Positions 7,026 through 13,285 are shown, numbered from the stretch's first letter. The stretch: 39,467 bases of DNA from an uncultured Microbacterium sp. (GCA_937926065.1 CALANM010000129.1:1-39467), one strand, 5' to 3'. Notes: generated by a model not told the origin, from the sequence alone. Numbers and translations are program-made.

Positions 7026-8444
7026 TCAGACCAGCGCCTCAGTCGGTTCGACGATCCCACGCGGGGCCGCGGTGCGCACCTCCGGCCACACCGCGGCGAG
7101 GATTTCGACAGCACGACGCAGCTGGTCGGCGGGCGCCGTGAAAGGGATGCGCAGATGACGTTCGTGCCCGCCGTCGGGCGAGAAGCGCGGCCCCGCAGAC
7201 AGGTGCAGCCCCCGCTGGCGCGCCGCGAGCACGAGGCCGGAGCTGAGCGGAGCATCGAGCTCGACCCAGAGGCAGACGCCGCCAGTCACCGTCGGCACCC
7301 GCCACCGAGGCAGCCTGTCGATGAGCGCCGATGTGAGGGCGTCTCGCCCCTCACGGAGAAGCGTGGCGCGCTGCACCAGAATGGCCGACATCTCCCCGAT
7401 GAGCCGCACGGCCACAGCCTGCTCGAACTCGGGCGTGCCGAGTTCGTTCGCGGAGCGGCCGGCGATGACCTCCGCCGCGATCTCGCGATCGGCCCGGATC
7501 CATCCGATGCGCAGGCCGCCCCAGACGGTCTTCCCCAGCGAGCCCACCCGGACGACCCGATCATCCGGGAACGCGAGGGCCGACGGGACAGGGTGGTCGA
7601 TGGCCAGCTCCCCTGTCGTCTCGTCGACCACGATCACCGAGTTCGACGATCGTGCGGCGGCGTGGATGACTTCCTGCTCCTCGGGCGTCATGCTTCGCCC
7701 CGTCGGATTCTGGAAATGCGGCATGAGGTACGCGATCGACGGCCCCGTACGGGCGAAGACCTGGACAGCACGGTCGAGATCCCATCCGTCATCCGTCGTG
7801 ACCGGAATGCTCACGAGCCGCGCGCCTGCCCGGCGCAGCGCCTCAGCGGCGTGGGGGTAGGTCGGCGTCTCGATTGCGGCGCGGTCCCCGCGGTGCAGGA
7901 GCGTCGTTGCCAACAGGTGGATCGCGCTCTGGGCGCCGGTCGTGACGACGATCTGCTCGGGCGTGGTCGACAGGCCTCGCTGGGTGTAGCGGTCCGCGAT
8001 CGCCGCTCGCAGGGCGGCCGAGCCGACGATGTCGTACCCGGCACGCGACACGAGGGCCGCCACGTCCTGCGCTGCGTCGCTCATGACGCCTGCGAGTCCG
8101 GGCCAGGCGGCAGGGCTGGCCTGCACGAGGTCGATGTCGTCGGCTGCCACGCGCGGGGCCCCGGACTCTCGGCGCCCGAGTGGGAGCGTGACGCTGCCCG
8201 AGCCGCGCACGCTCGAGATATGCCCCGATTCCCTCAGGGAGCGGTACGCGGCCGCGACGGTCGTCCTGCTCACCGACAGAGCGTGAGCAAGCTCTCTTTC
8301 GGCAGGAAGCGCGGTGCGAGGTGCCAGCCGGTTGTCGAGGCAGAGCAGCCGGATGCCGTCGGCCAGCGCCTCGTAAGCGGGCTCGCGCGTGCGCCACCCG
8401 CCCAGCGCGCTGCTGAGAACACGTGCCGACACCCGAGAGTCCAT
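7026..8444 (-). CDS. MocR-type regulator: GntR winged helix fused to PLP aminotransferase fold (YczR-like)
   Basis: A 472-aa protein. The N-terminal winged helix-turn-helix (about 24-88) includes ALSVSRTTVAAAYRSL and SVRGSGSV. A fold-type I aminotransferase domain follows, with HFQNPTGRSMT and the PLP lysine in GSLGKTVWGG (Lys305). Such proteins usually act as PLP-responsive transcription factors rather than enzymes. The divergent neighbour encodes a YczE membrane protein, the same pairing as in known YczR-YczE systems, so it probably controls yczE and itself. The ATG at 8444 lies exactly 6 nt after TAAAGT, predicting a leaderless mRNA. The gene stop is 15 nt from the stop of the 83-aa gene. 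Confidence 0.9.
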   Translation of the reverse strand: MDSRVSARVLSSALGGWRTREPAYEALADGIRLLCLDNRLAPRTALPAERELAHALSVSRTTVAAAYRSLRESGHISSVRGSGSVTLPLGRRESGAPRVAADDIDLVQASPAAWPGLAGVMSDAAQDVAALVSRAGYDIVGSAALRAAIADRYTQRGLSTTPEQIVVTTGAQSAIHLLATTLLHRGDRAAIETPTYPHAAEALRRAGARLVSIPVTTDDGWDLDRAVQVFARTGPSIAYLMPHFQNPTGRSMTPEEQEVIHAAARSSNSVIVVDETTGELAIDHPVPSALAFPDDRVVRVGSLGKTVWGGLRIGWIRADREIAAEVIAGRSANELGTPEFEQAVAVRLIGEMSAILVQRATLLREGRDALTSALIDRLPRWRVPTVTGGVCLWVELDAPLSSGLVLAARQRGLHLSAGPRFSPDGGHERHLRIPFTAPADQLRRAVEILAAVWPEVRTAAPRGIVEPTEALV

Positions 8445-8450
8445 CCGGCC

Positions 8451-8456
8451 ACTTTA
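8451..8456 (-). promoter_or_regulatory. Leaderless-type promoter of the MocR gene, with PdxR-like AAAGTGG box
   Basis: TAAAGT on the minus strand lies 6 nt before the ATG. The same bases are part of AAAGTGG, which resembles the core of the PdxR consensus AAAGTGGWCTA reported for MocR regulators. This suggests autoregulation by binding over the -10. Confidence 0.5.
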
Positions 8457-8460
8457 TGGC

Positions 8461-8487
8461 GATTGGCCTGCTCTGAGAAGGCCAATC
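8461..8487. promoter_or_regulatory. Inverted-repeat operator between MocR regulator and yczE
   Basis: A perfect 9-bp inverted repeat GATTGGCCT / AGGCCAATC with a 9-nt spacer. It covers the -35 side of the regulator promoter and the upstream side of yczE. Its place in a 62-nt divergent gap and its symmetry mark it as a likely regulator-binding site. Confidence 0.6.
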
Positions 8488-8506
8488 ATGCGATGTGATG
8501 GGATCC

Positions 8507-9124
8507 ATGGTGTTGCGTTCGATTCAGCTGCTCGTCGGCCTCCTGCTCTACGGCGCCGGCTGCGCGTTCATGGTGCAGGCGAGCATCGGCCTAGATCCGT
8601 GGACCGTCTTCGCGCAGGGCATCTCCCTCCAGACCGGCATAGGAATCGGCTGGGTCACGAATCTTCTCGGCTTCTTCGTGCTGCTGCTGTGGATCCCGCT
8701 CCGACAGAAGCCCGGCGTCGGCACGATCGCGAACATCCTGCTCGTGGGCACGAGCATGCAGATCACACTCGGGCTCGTGCCGCCGATCGAGGGATTCGTC
8801 GTCCAGCTCGCCGTGTTCCTCGCGGGCATCGCCCTTGTGGCGCTCGCGTCCGGGCTCTACATCGGCGCGAACTTCGGCCCGGGGCCGCGCGACGGGCTCA
8901 TGACGGGCATCAACAGCCGCCTGGGGTGGCCGATCTGGCTCGCCCGCCTCATCGTCGAAATGTCCGTGCTGGTCGCCGGCTGGCTGCTGGGCGGCACGGT
9001 CGGCCTCGGCACGCTGCTGTTCGCCGCGCTGATCGGGCCCGCTGTGCACCTCGCGCTGCCCTGGTTCGACCGTCGGCCGAAGGTCCCCGCCGAACAGACG
9101 GCGGAGTCGGCGCCGGCACACTGA
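8507..9124 (+). CDS. YczE/YyaS/YitT-type integral membrane protein
   Basis: About 205 aa with roughly five hydrophobic segments: LLVGLLLYGAGCAFMVQA, LLGFFVLLLWIPL, NILLVGTSMQITLGLV, FLAGIALVALASGLYIG and a C-terminal LLFAALIGPAVHL. The motifs SIGLDPWTVF (about 24-33) and GPGPRDGLMTG are typical of the YczE family (COG2364). Its role is not established; transport of a vitamin B6-like or other small molecule has been guessed from its repeated pairing with MocR regulators. The start is uncertain: GTG 8495, ATG 8498 and ATG 8507 are all in frame. I prefer 8507 because family proteins begin close to the first membrane helix and a weak GGGA precedes it. Confidence 0.85.
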   Translation: MVLRSIQLLVGLLLYGAGCAFMVQASIGLDPWTVFAQGISLQTGIGIGWVTNLLGFFVLLLWIPLRQKPGVGTIANILLVGTSMQITLGLVPPIEGFVVQLAVFLAGIALVALASGLYIGANFGPGPRDGLMTGINSRLGWPIWLARLIVEMSVLVAGWLLGGTVGLGTLLFAALIGPAVHLALPWFDRRPKVPAEQTAESAPAH

Positions 9125-9133
9125 GCGCACGGA

Positions 9134-9167
9134 GCGGCGGTCCTCACAGAGGCGAGGACGCCGCCGC
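9134..9167. terminator. Hairpin between convergent genes
   Basis: Two 6-bp stem blocks (GCGGCG/CGCCGC and GTCCTC/GAGGAC) with a 2-nt bulge and an 8-nt loop lie between the yczE stop and the stop of the 70-aa gene. There is no T-run, so it would be a weak or L-shaped terminator. Confidence 0.35.
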
Positions 9168-9177
9168 CCCGGCGTCG

Positions 9178-9390
9178 TCAGTGCTCACGGAACTGCGGCC
9201 AGTCGGAACCCGGAGGCATGTGCGCGTGAAGCGCCTTCTTGGCGATCTCCATCGCCGGGTAGGCGCCGAGAGACTTGTCTGCTCCTGCCATCGTGACCGT
9301 GTAAGTGCCGTCGGCTTTGCGGATCGTGCCGGCGACGCGCCCCTCCGCGTCATACGCCAGCCAGAGCGTGGAGGCTTCCGTGGTTGTCAT
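9178..9390 (-). CDS. Small hypothetical protein, 70 aa
   Basis: MTTTEASTLWLAYDAEG... is preceded by GGGAG at 7 nt spacing, a good ribosome-binding site. It is a compact soluble domain: an N-terminal beta-hairpin (WLAYDAEGRVAGTIRKADG, TYTVTMAGADK) followed by a helix (AYPAMEIAKKALHAHM). This is the pattern of small actinobacterial proteins of unknown function. No metal or catalytic motif. It converges with yczE and lies just upstream of the tRNA-Arg gene on the other strand. Confidence 0.65.
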   Translation of the reverse strand: MTTTEASTLWLAYDAEGRVAGTIRKADGTYTVTMAGADKSLGAYPAMEIAKKALHAHMPPGSDWPQFREH

Positions 9391-9520
9391 GTCACACTCC
9401 CTTCCGGTGTCCCCGACCGTACGCCAGACGCGCTCGGTGCGCTACGGCAGCGGCATGCCGCGCGTCGGAGAGGCGATCGCTGCCGACTGTCGCGGTACGG
9501 TAGGAATGGATCCACCACTT

Positions 9521-9593
9521 CCCCTCATAGCTCAGTGGACAGAGCGAGCGGTTTCTACCCGCCAGGTCGGGGGTTCGAATCCTCCTGGGGGGG
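9521..9593 (+). tRNA. tRNA-Arg (anticodon UCU)
   Basis: A full cloverleaf folds: 7-bp acceptor (CCCCTCA/TGGGGGG, one G-U), D stem GCTC/GAGC, anticodon stem GCGG/CCGC plus an A-C mismatch at 27-43, anticodon TCT at 9554-9556 in loop TTTCTAC, and T arm GGGGG-TTCGAAT-CCTCC. The discriminator is G73 and CCA is not encoded. It reads the AGA codon, rare in this genome. Confidence 0.93.
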
Positions 9594-9657
9594 CTCCAGT
9601 CTCACCGCGTCGTCCGCCATGGGCGGTCGTCGGCGCTGCCGTGTCAGGCGCGCTCGT

Positions 9658-9663
9658 TAGGAT
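9658..9663 (+). promoter_or_regulatory. Leaderless-type promoter of orn
   Basis: TAGGAT lies exactly 6 nt before the ATG of orn. The gap 9594-9657 behind the tRNA holds no other recognisable signal. Confidence 0.5.
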
Positions 9664-9669
9664 GGCTAC

Positions 9670-10293
9670 ATGGTGGGAGCAGCGGAGAACGACCGGCTCG
9701 TCTGGATCGACTGCGAGATGACGGGCCTCGACCTCTCCGTCGATCAGCTCGTCGAGATCGCGATCATCGTGACGGATTACGAGTTGAAGATACTCGACCC
9801 GGGCTTTCAGATCGTGATCAAGCCCGACCAGGCGGCTCTCGACAACATGAGCGAGTTCGTGACCGAGATGCACCGCACCTCCGGCCTGCTCGATGAGATC
9901 CCGAACGGCGTCAGCGTCGCCGAGGCCGAGTTCAAGTCGCTCGAGTACATTCAGCGCTTCGTCCCCGAGGGCAAGGCGCCCTTGGCCGGCAACACGATCG
10001 GAACCGACAGGATGTTCCTCGCGCGATACATGCCGCGCGTGGATCGCTGGCTGCACTACCGCAACGTCGATGTCTCGAGCATCAAGGAGCTGTCGCGTCG
10101 GTGGTATCCGAGGGCGTACTTCCACGCCCCCGCGAAGGACGGCGGACACCGCGCGCTGGCAGACATCCGCGAGTCGATTCGGGAGCTCGCGTACTACCGT
10201 CAGGTGGTGTTCGTCCCCGAGCCCGGACCCACCAGTGACATGGCTCGAGAGGTTTCGGCGGCGACAGTGTCAATGTTCGCCTCCGAGCTGTAA
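9670..10293 (+). CDS. orn: Oligoribonuclease (DEDDh 3'-5' exonuclease)
   Basis: Degrades 2- to 5-nt RNA oligonucleotides and pGpG to mononucleotides in the cytosol, completing mRNA turnover. At 207 aa it is the usual length. DEDDh motifs: exoI WIDCEMTGLD (Asp14, Glu16), exoII AGNTIGTDRMFL, and exoIII with GGHRALADI giving the His and the last Asp. The C-terminal tail after about residue 180 is variable. The ATG start agrees with a TAGGAT hexamer 6 nt upstream. It lies between two tRNA genes; its stop codon overlaps the region of the tRNA-His promoter. Confidence 0.96.
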   Translation: MVGAAENDRLVWIDCEMTGLDLSVDQLVEIAIIVTDYELKILDPGFQIVIKPDQAALDNMSEFVTEMHRTSGLLDEIPNGVSVAEAEFKSLEYIQRFVPEGKAPLAGNTIGTDRMFLARYMPRVDRWLHYRNVDVSSIKELSRRWYPRAYFHAPAKDGGHRALADIRESIRELAYYRQVVFVPEPGPTSDMAREVSAATVSMFASEL

Positions 10294-10299
10294 TAGAAT
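10294..10299 (+). promoter_or_regulatory. Predicted tRNA-His promoter -10
   Basis: TAGAAT immediately after the orn stop codon would start transcription near 10306, about 20 nt before mature tRNA-His. The -35 is poor. Confidence 0.4.
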
Positions 10300-10307
10300 C
10301 GACTGGT

Positions 10308-10323
10308 TGCCTGCGTGCAGGCA
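10308..10323 (+). repeat. Perfect palindrome in the tRNA-His 5' leader
   Basis: TGCCTGC-GT-GCAGGCA, two 7-bp arms, lies between the -10 and the mature tRNA 5' end (10327). In the precursor RNA it would form a short leader hairpin about 3 nt before the RNase P cleavage site. Confidence 0.55.
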
Positions 10324-10326
10324 CAT

Positions 10327-10403
10327 GGTGGGTATAGCTCAGTTGGTAGAGCACCTGGTTGTGGTCCAGGGGGTCGCGGGTTCAAGTCCCGTTACTCACC
10401 CCA
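10327..10403 (+). tRNA. tRNA-His (anticodon GUG)
   Basis: Cloverleaf with acceptor GTGGGTA/TACTCAC, D stem GCTC/GAGC, anticodon stem CCTGG/CCAGG, anticodon GTG at 10361-10363 and T arm GCGGG-TTCAAGT-CCCGT. The extra 5' G-1 (10327) opposes C73, the identity element of tRNA-His. Here the 3' CCA is encoded (10401-10403), unlike the nearby tRNA-Arg. Confidence 0.96.
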
Positions 10404-10413
10404 AGTTTTCCAG

Positions 10414-10463
10414 CGAGAACGCGGCACACGCGCCGTCGGCGTCGATTGCCGCAAGCGTTCTCG
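10414..10463. terminator. Compound hairpin between tRNA-His and the M23 gene
   Basis: Perfect 9-bp outer arms CGAGAACGC (10414-10422) and GCGTTCTCG (10455-10463) enclose a second GGCA/TGCC pairing and a CGCCG/CGGCG core. It ends 5 nt past the stop of the M23 gene and 11 nt past the tRNA, so it could terminate both convergent transcripts. Confidence 0.45.
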
Positions 10464-10467
10464 TGGT

Positions 10468-11169
10468 CTACGCCGAGAAGGTTCCGAGATCCTCGAGACC
10501 GCGGGTCGACGTCGTGGTGAAGTTGCCTGCCCAGAACCAATCGTGAGAGAACGCCCCGCGGAACCAGATCCGCGAGGTCACGCCGTTCTGCGTCACTTCC
10601 TCGCCGCGGATGAACCCGTCGAAGAACCCGACGGTGCCTCTGCGAAGCTGCGGCCTCTTCACCGCGCCTGCCAGCGTGGGCTGACCTCTGCGGTTCGTGG
10701 TGTGTCGCACGACGCGCTGTTGTGGACCGTTCGGCCGAAAAGGCCGCGACGCCGTGGGCGCGGGGCCCGGCAGATGCCTCCGGAAGTAGGGATGCGGATC
10801 GACACGGGACCCATCGACGTAGAGCTCGAAGTGGAGGTGCTTTCCGTTCGGCGACTTTCCTGTCGACCCCATTGTCCCCAAGCGCTCCCCCACAGCGACC
10901 CGTTGCTCTTCACGGACCCGGATCGACCCCTGAGCGAGGTGATTGTAGGTCGTGACGCACTGGTCGGTGTGACGGATGATGATCCGATTGCCCCACCCTC
11001 GGTTGTATTCACCCCCGGAGTAGACGTATTCCACAACGCCCTCCGCGGCGGCGTACACCCCGGTGCCGGAGCCCCAGCCGTAGTCCTCGCCCGAATGCCG
11101 GCCGAGTGGGTGCGACGGCGGACGAAAGCCGTTGTGCGTGCCCTGCTTCGCCGGCCTGCGGAGCTTCAT
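10468..11169 (-). CDS. M23-family endopeptidase without signal peptide, endolysin-like
   Basis: A 233-aa predicted peptidoglycan endopeptidase. LytM/M23 zinc ligands are all visible: His25 and Asp29 in GRHSGEDYGW, His111 and His113 in GKHLHFEL, plus His77 in YNHLAQG. A Pro/Arg-rich linker (about 130-175) leads to a C-terminal domain of about 55 residues with VGFFDGFIRGEEV and SHDWFWAGNF, possibly a wall-binding module. The start at 11169 is fixed by GGGAGG; the product begins MKLRRPAKQG with no signal peptide or membrane helix. That is unusual for a housekeeping M23 enzyme and typical of phage endolysins. Its codons look less GC-biased than those of neighbours. It is a single gene with no phage genes around it. 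Confidence 0.8.
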   Translation of the reverse strand: MKLRRPAKQGTHNGFRPPSHPLGRHSGEDYGWGSGTGVYAAAEGVVEYVYSGGEYNRGWGNRIIIRHTDQCVTTYNHLAQGSIRVREEQRVAVGERLGTMGSTGKSPNGKHLHFELYVDGSRVDPHPYFRRHLPGPAPTASRPFRPNGPQQRVVRHTTNRRGQPTLAGAVKRPQLRRGTVGFFDGFIRGEEVTQNGVTSRIWFRGAFSHDWFWAGNFTTTSTRGLEDLGTFSA

Positions 11170-11222
11170 ATGCGCCTCCCTCTCCGAGGAGACCGGGCGG
11201 CGGCAGGTGATACATCCGAACA

Positions 11223-11242
11223 CCGCGCGCGGAGCCGCGCGG
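11223..11242. promoter_or_regulatory. Inverted repeat over the zincin-clpS promoter
   Basis: CCGCGCG and CGCGCGG, 7-bp perfect arms with a 6-nt spacer, end 2 nt before the -10 hexamer at 11245. It would cover the -35 region, a position suited to a repressor or activator. Confidence 0.4.
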
Positions 11243-11244
11243 AC

Positions 11245-11250
11245 TAGGCT
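11245..11250 (+). promoter_or_regulatory. Predicted promoter of the zincin-clpS-DUF2017 operon
   Basis: TAGGCT -10 with predicted start near 11257, giving a leader of about 14-17 nt before the ATG pair at 11271/11274. Confidence 0.4.
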
Positions 11251-11270
11251 TGATGTGTGGTGGTCGGGCG

Positions 11271-11621
11271 ATGATGGAGATGGATGCCGACACGTTCGAG
11301 ACCCTGGTGTCAGAGGTCCTGGATGACCTGCCTGACGAAATGCTCGCAGGCCTCGAGAACATCGTCTTCGTCGTCGAGGACCGACCCGAGGACGGCTCGC
11401 TCGACCTCTTCGGACTGTACGACGGGCTCGCGCTGACCCAACGCGACAGGTACGGCCTCGGGGACCTTCCCGACCGCATCATCGTCTATCGCGATCCGCA
11501 CCTTGACGCGTGCGACGATCTCGAATCGCTCAAAGACGAGCTCCACACGACCCTCGTCCATGAGATCGCGCACTTCTACGGCATCGACGACGCCCGTCTG
11601 CATGAGCTGGGGTGGGCATGA
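11271..11621 (+). CDS. Zincin-like metallopeptidase family protein (PF06262 type)
   Basis: About 116 aa, the minimal zincin length. The N-terminal part (MDADTFETLVSEVLDDLP, NIVFVVEDRPED, LFGLYDGLALTQRD) and LPDRIIVYRDP are hallmarks of the DUF1025/Zincin_1 family. HEIAHFYGID near the C-terminus supplies the HExxH zinc ligands and catalytic Glu, and the following RLHELGW is conserved. It is soluble and cytosolic; its substrate is unknown. ATG 11271 and ATG 11274 are adjacent alternatives. The TGA overlaps the clpS ATG in an ATGA junction, so the two are translationally coupled. This suggests a role linked to ClpS-dependent proteolysis. Confidence 0.88.
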   Translation: MMEMDADTFETLVSEVLDDLPDEMLAGLENIVFVVEDRPEDGSLDLFGLYDGLALTQRDRYGLGDLPDRIIVYRDPHLDACDDLESLKDELHTTLVHEIAHFYGIDDARLHELGWA

Positions 11622-11902
11622 GCCTCCCCCTTGAAGACCTCGACACGCGGCGTGACACGGCTGAGTCCCGGCCGTGGCAGACCGTCGTGTGGAATGACCC
11701 GGTCAACCTCATGTCGTACGTGACTCATGTGTTCCGGGAGTACTTCGGATACAGCAGGGAGCGCGCCGAGCAGCTGATGCTTGCCGTGCATCACGTCGGC
11801 CATGCCGTCGTCGCCGAGGGCGCGCGGGAGCAGATGGAGCTGCATGTCCAGGCGATGCACGATTACGGCCTGTGGGCGACCGTGAGACAGGGAGACGCAT
11901 GA
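11618..11902 (+). CDS. clpS: ATP-dependent Clp protease adaptor ClpS
   Basis: A 94-aa adaptor that binds N-degron substrates (Leu, Phe, Tyr or Trp first) and delivers them to ClpC/ClpA-ClpP. The core has all main signatures: WQTVVWNDPVNLMSYV (substrate pocket Asn and Asp), VFREYFGYSRERAEQLM, AVHHVGHAVVAEG and HVQAMHDYGLWATV. Actinobacterial forms carry a short unstructured N-terminus as here. The ATG at 11618 overlaps the upstream TGA, and the gene's own TGA overlaps the next ATG, so three proteins are made from one coupled operon. Confidence 0.95.
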   Translation: MSLPLEDLDTRRDTAESRPWQTVVWNDPVNLMSYVTHVFREYFGYSRERAEQLMLAVHHVGHAVVAEGAREQMELHVQAMHDYGLWATVRQGDA

Positions 11903-12399
11903 ACCCGCGCATCGTCGTGCTTGAGATGGCGAAGCTGGAGGCGGCGCACCTGACGGGACTTGTCGAACAGTTCCTGGACCTTCTCGAAGAGCCCTCGATC
12001 CCGACCACGCCGTCCGACCCGGCGGTCGCCCGCCTCGTGCCCGATGCCTACCCTGATGATTCGGAGGCCGGCGTCGAGTTCCGAAGCGTCACACAGGGTG
12101 ACCTCCTGCAGCGCCGGCGTTCGGACGCCGAGACGGTGCTGGCCGATCTGGTCGACGACGGCGCACGCCTGGTGGTGGAGGAGCTGGACGACTCTGCCGC
12201 GACGACGGCGATGACGGTGCGGCTCGACTCCGAACGCGCGGCGGCGTGGCTGCGCACGCTGACGGCGCTGCGGCTCGTGCTGGCCACGCGCCTCGGGATC
12301 ACCCACGAGCACGACCACGACCACGATGATCCGCGCTTCGGCGTCTACGACTGGCTCGGCTTCCGTCTCGAAGGCCTGCTTCAGGCACTCGACGATTGA
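11899..12399 (+). CDS. DUF2017 family protein
   Basis: A 166-aa protein of the actinobacterial DUF2017 family, usually encoded directly after clpS (for example Rv1332 after Rv1331). It has helical segments (LEAAHLTGLVEQFLDLLEE; SERAAAWLRTLTALRLVLATR) and a C-terminal YDWLGFRLEGLLQALD. Between them is an unusual run of alternating His and Asp (His136, 138, 140, 142) that could bind metal. No catalytic motif is known. The ATG start overlaps the clpS stop (ATGA). Function unproven; a partner in Clp-mediated degradation is a guess from synteny. Confidence 0.88.
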   Translation: MNPRIVVLEMAKLEAAHLTGLVEQFLDLLEEPSIPTTPSDPAVARLVPDAYPDDSEAGVEFRSVTQGDLLQRRRSDAETVLADLVDDGARLVVEELDDSAATTAMTVRLDSERAAAWLRTLTALRLVLATRLGITHEHDHDHDDPRFGVYDWLGFRLEGLLQALDD

Positions 12400-12404
12400 C
12401 CTCC

Positions 12405-12421
12405 CGTGCCCTCAGGGCACG
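12405..12421. terminator. Bidirectional hairpin between convergent genes
   Basis: A perfect 7-bp inverted repeat CGTGCCC-TCA-GGGCACG; the loop TCA is the reverse-strand stop codon of the P-loop gene. It has no U-run but sits exactly at the convergent junction. Confidence 0.4.
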
Positions 12422-12975
12422 TCGACGATGATGACCGCAAGGGATGCCGGGTCGTGCGCTCTGATGTGCGCCTCTTCCTGGGCCGCCCATCGCTCCCAAT
12501 GGGGCCGATACGCGTCGCCGTCGCGATCGAGGGCGCGCTCGCGCCGAGAGCCAGTCGGAGACTCGACCCACACCTGAACGTCGCTGAGCATCCTGCTCGC
12601 CGGTGTCAGCACCCCCGCGCCCTCGACGACGAGCGGCACATCGACGGGCACCTCGCGCTCCTCCGCGACGCGGTCGCGGGTCCAGTCCCACCGTGGCCAG
12701 CACCCGGGCCGGCCGTGCGCCCGCGGCTCGAGCACACCGCGGCGGACGATCTCCGCGCCAGCCGCGAGCCCGTCCCACCCCGGATAGACGGAGTCCAGCG
12801 CCAGCACGTGCGCGTCGAGAGCACCGGCGACCCGTGCGGCGAGCGTGGTCTTGCCCGCCCCCGACCGACCGTCGATCAGGATGACCGGCGCGCGAGCCGC
12901 GCGTGCGCGTGCGCGTGCCACGATCTCGGCAGTCGCCGAGGCCAGCACGCGCTCGATGTCAGCGCTTGAGCGCAC
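12412..12975 (-). CDS. P-loop NTPase, uridine kinase-like
   Basis: A 187-aa protein with Walker A GRSGAGKTT (Gly36-Thr44) followed by LAARVAGALDAHVLALDSVYPGWDGL, in which the DSVYPGW segment resembles the substrate-binding DDFY loop of uridine kinase and related small-molecule kinases. VDVPLVVEGAGVL forms the next strand, and a lid-like Arg-rich stretch (SPTGSRRERALDRDG) follows. It is likely an ATP-dependent kinase of a nucleoside or similar small molecule; the substrate is unknown. Its start lies 17 nt inside the end of the GerW-family gene, so the two are coupled. Confidence 0.8.
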   Translation of the reverse strand: MRSSADIERVLASATAEIVARARARAARAPVILIDGRSGAGKTTLAARVAGALDAHVLALDSVYPGWDGLAAGAEIVRRGVLEPRAHGRPGCWPRWDWTRDRVAEEREVPVDVPLVVEGAGVLTPASRMLSDVQVWVESPTGSRRERALDRDGDAYRPHWERWAAQEEAHIRAHDPASLAVIIVDVP

Positions 12976-13279
12976 GGATGATGCGGCTCAGCGCACGCCC
13001 CGCGACCCAGAGGAACGGGATGCCGACCGCGAGGATCGACACGACGTTCGGCTCGAAACGGAGGTCGTCGCCGCGTCGCACGTACGCGCCGAGCGGGATC
13101 GCGACTCCGCCGCCGCCACCGCCCGAACCGCCGTTCTCGTCTTCTCCTGCGCCGAATCCCGACCACGTCAGCGCCACGGGCACGAGCCGGACGCCGTCGA
13201 CGTCCTGCTGCTCTCCGTAGACGCTGGTCACGCCCAGCGATGCGGCCTGCTTGCCGAGTTCCAATGCGAGGTTTGGCAT
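12959..13279 (-). CDS. GerW (YtfJ) family protein, non-sporulation homologue
   Basis: 106 aa. The pattern MPNLALELGKQAASLGVTSVYGEQQDVDG, then VRLVPVALTWSGFGAG, a glycine-rich loop (residues about 50-59), IPLGAYVRR and a C-terminal hydrophobic helix ILAVGIPFLWVAGRAL is that of the spore germination GerW/YtfJ family, which also occurs in many actinobacteria that do not form endospores. The role there is unknown. ATG 13279 lies exactly 6 nt after TAGCGT, so the mRNA is probably leaderless. The downstream P-loop gene overlaps it by 17 nt. Confidence 0.8.
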   Translation of the reverse strand: MPNLALELGKQAASLGVTSVYGEQQDVDGVRLVPVALTWSGFGAGEDENGGSGGGGGGVAIPLGAYVRRGDDLRFEPNVVSILAVGIPFLWVAGRALSRIIRALKR

Positions 13280-13285
13280 GGCTCC

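Noticed and set aside
7155..8498. A 447-codon plus-strand frame opposite the MocR gene
   Set aside because: Arg/Pro/Ala-rich nonsense composition; the minus strand encodes a full MocR protein.
10327..11169. Integrated element at tRNA-His
   Set aside because: I found no second copy of the tRNA 3' end and no integrase or phage structural gene; only one lysin-like gene is present.
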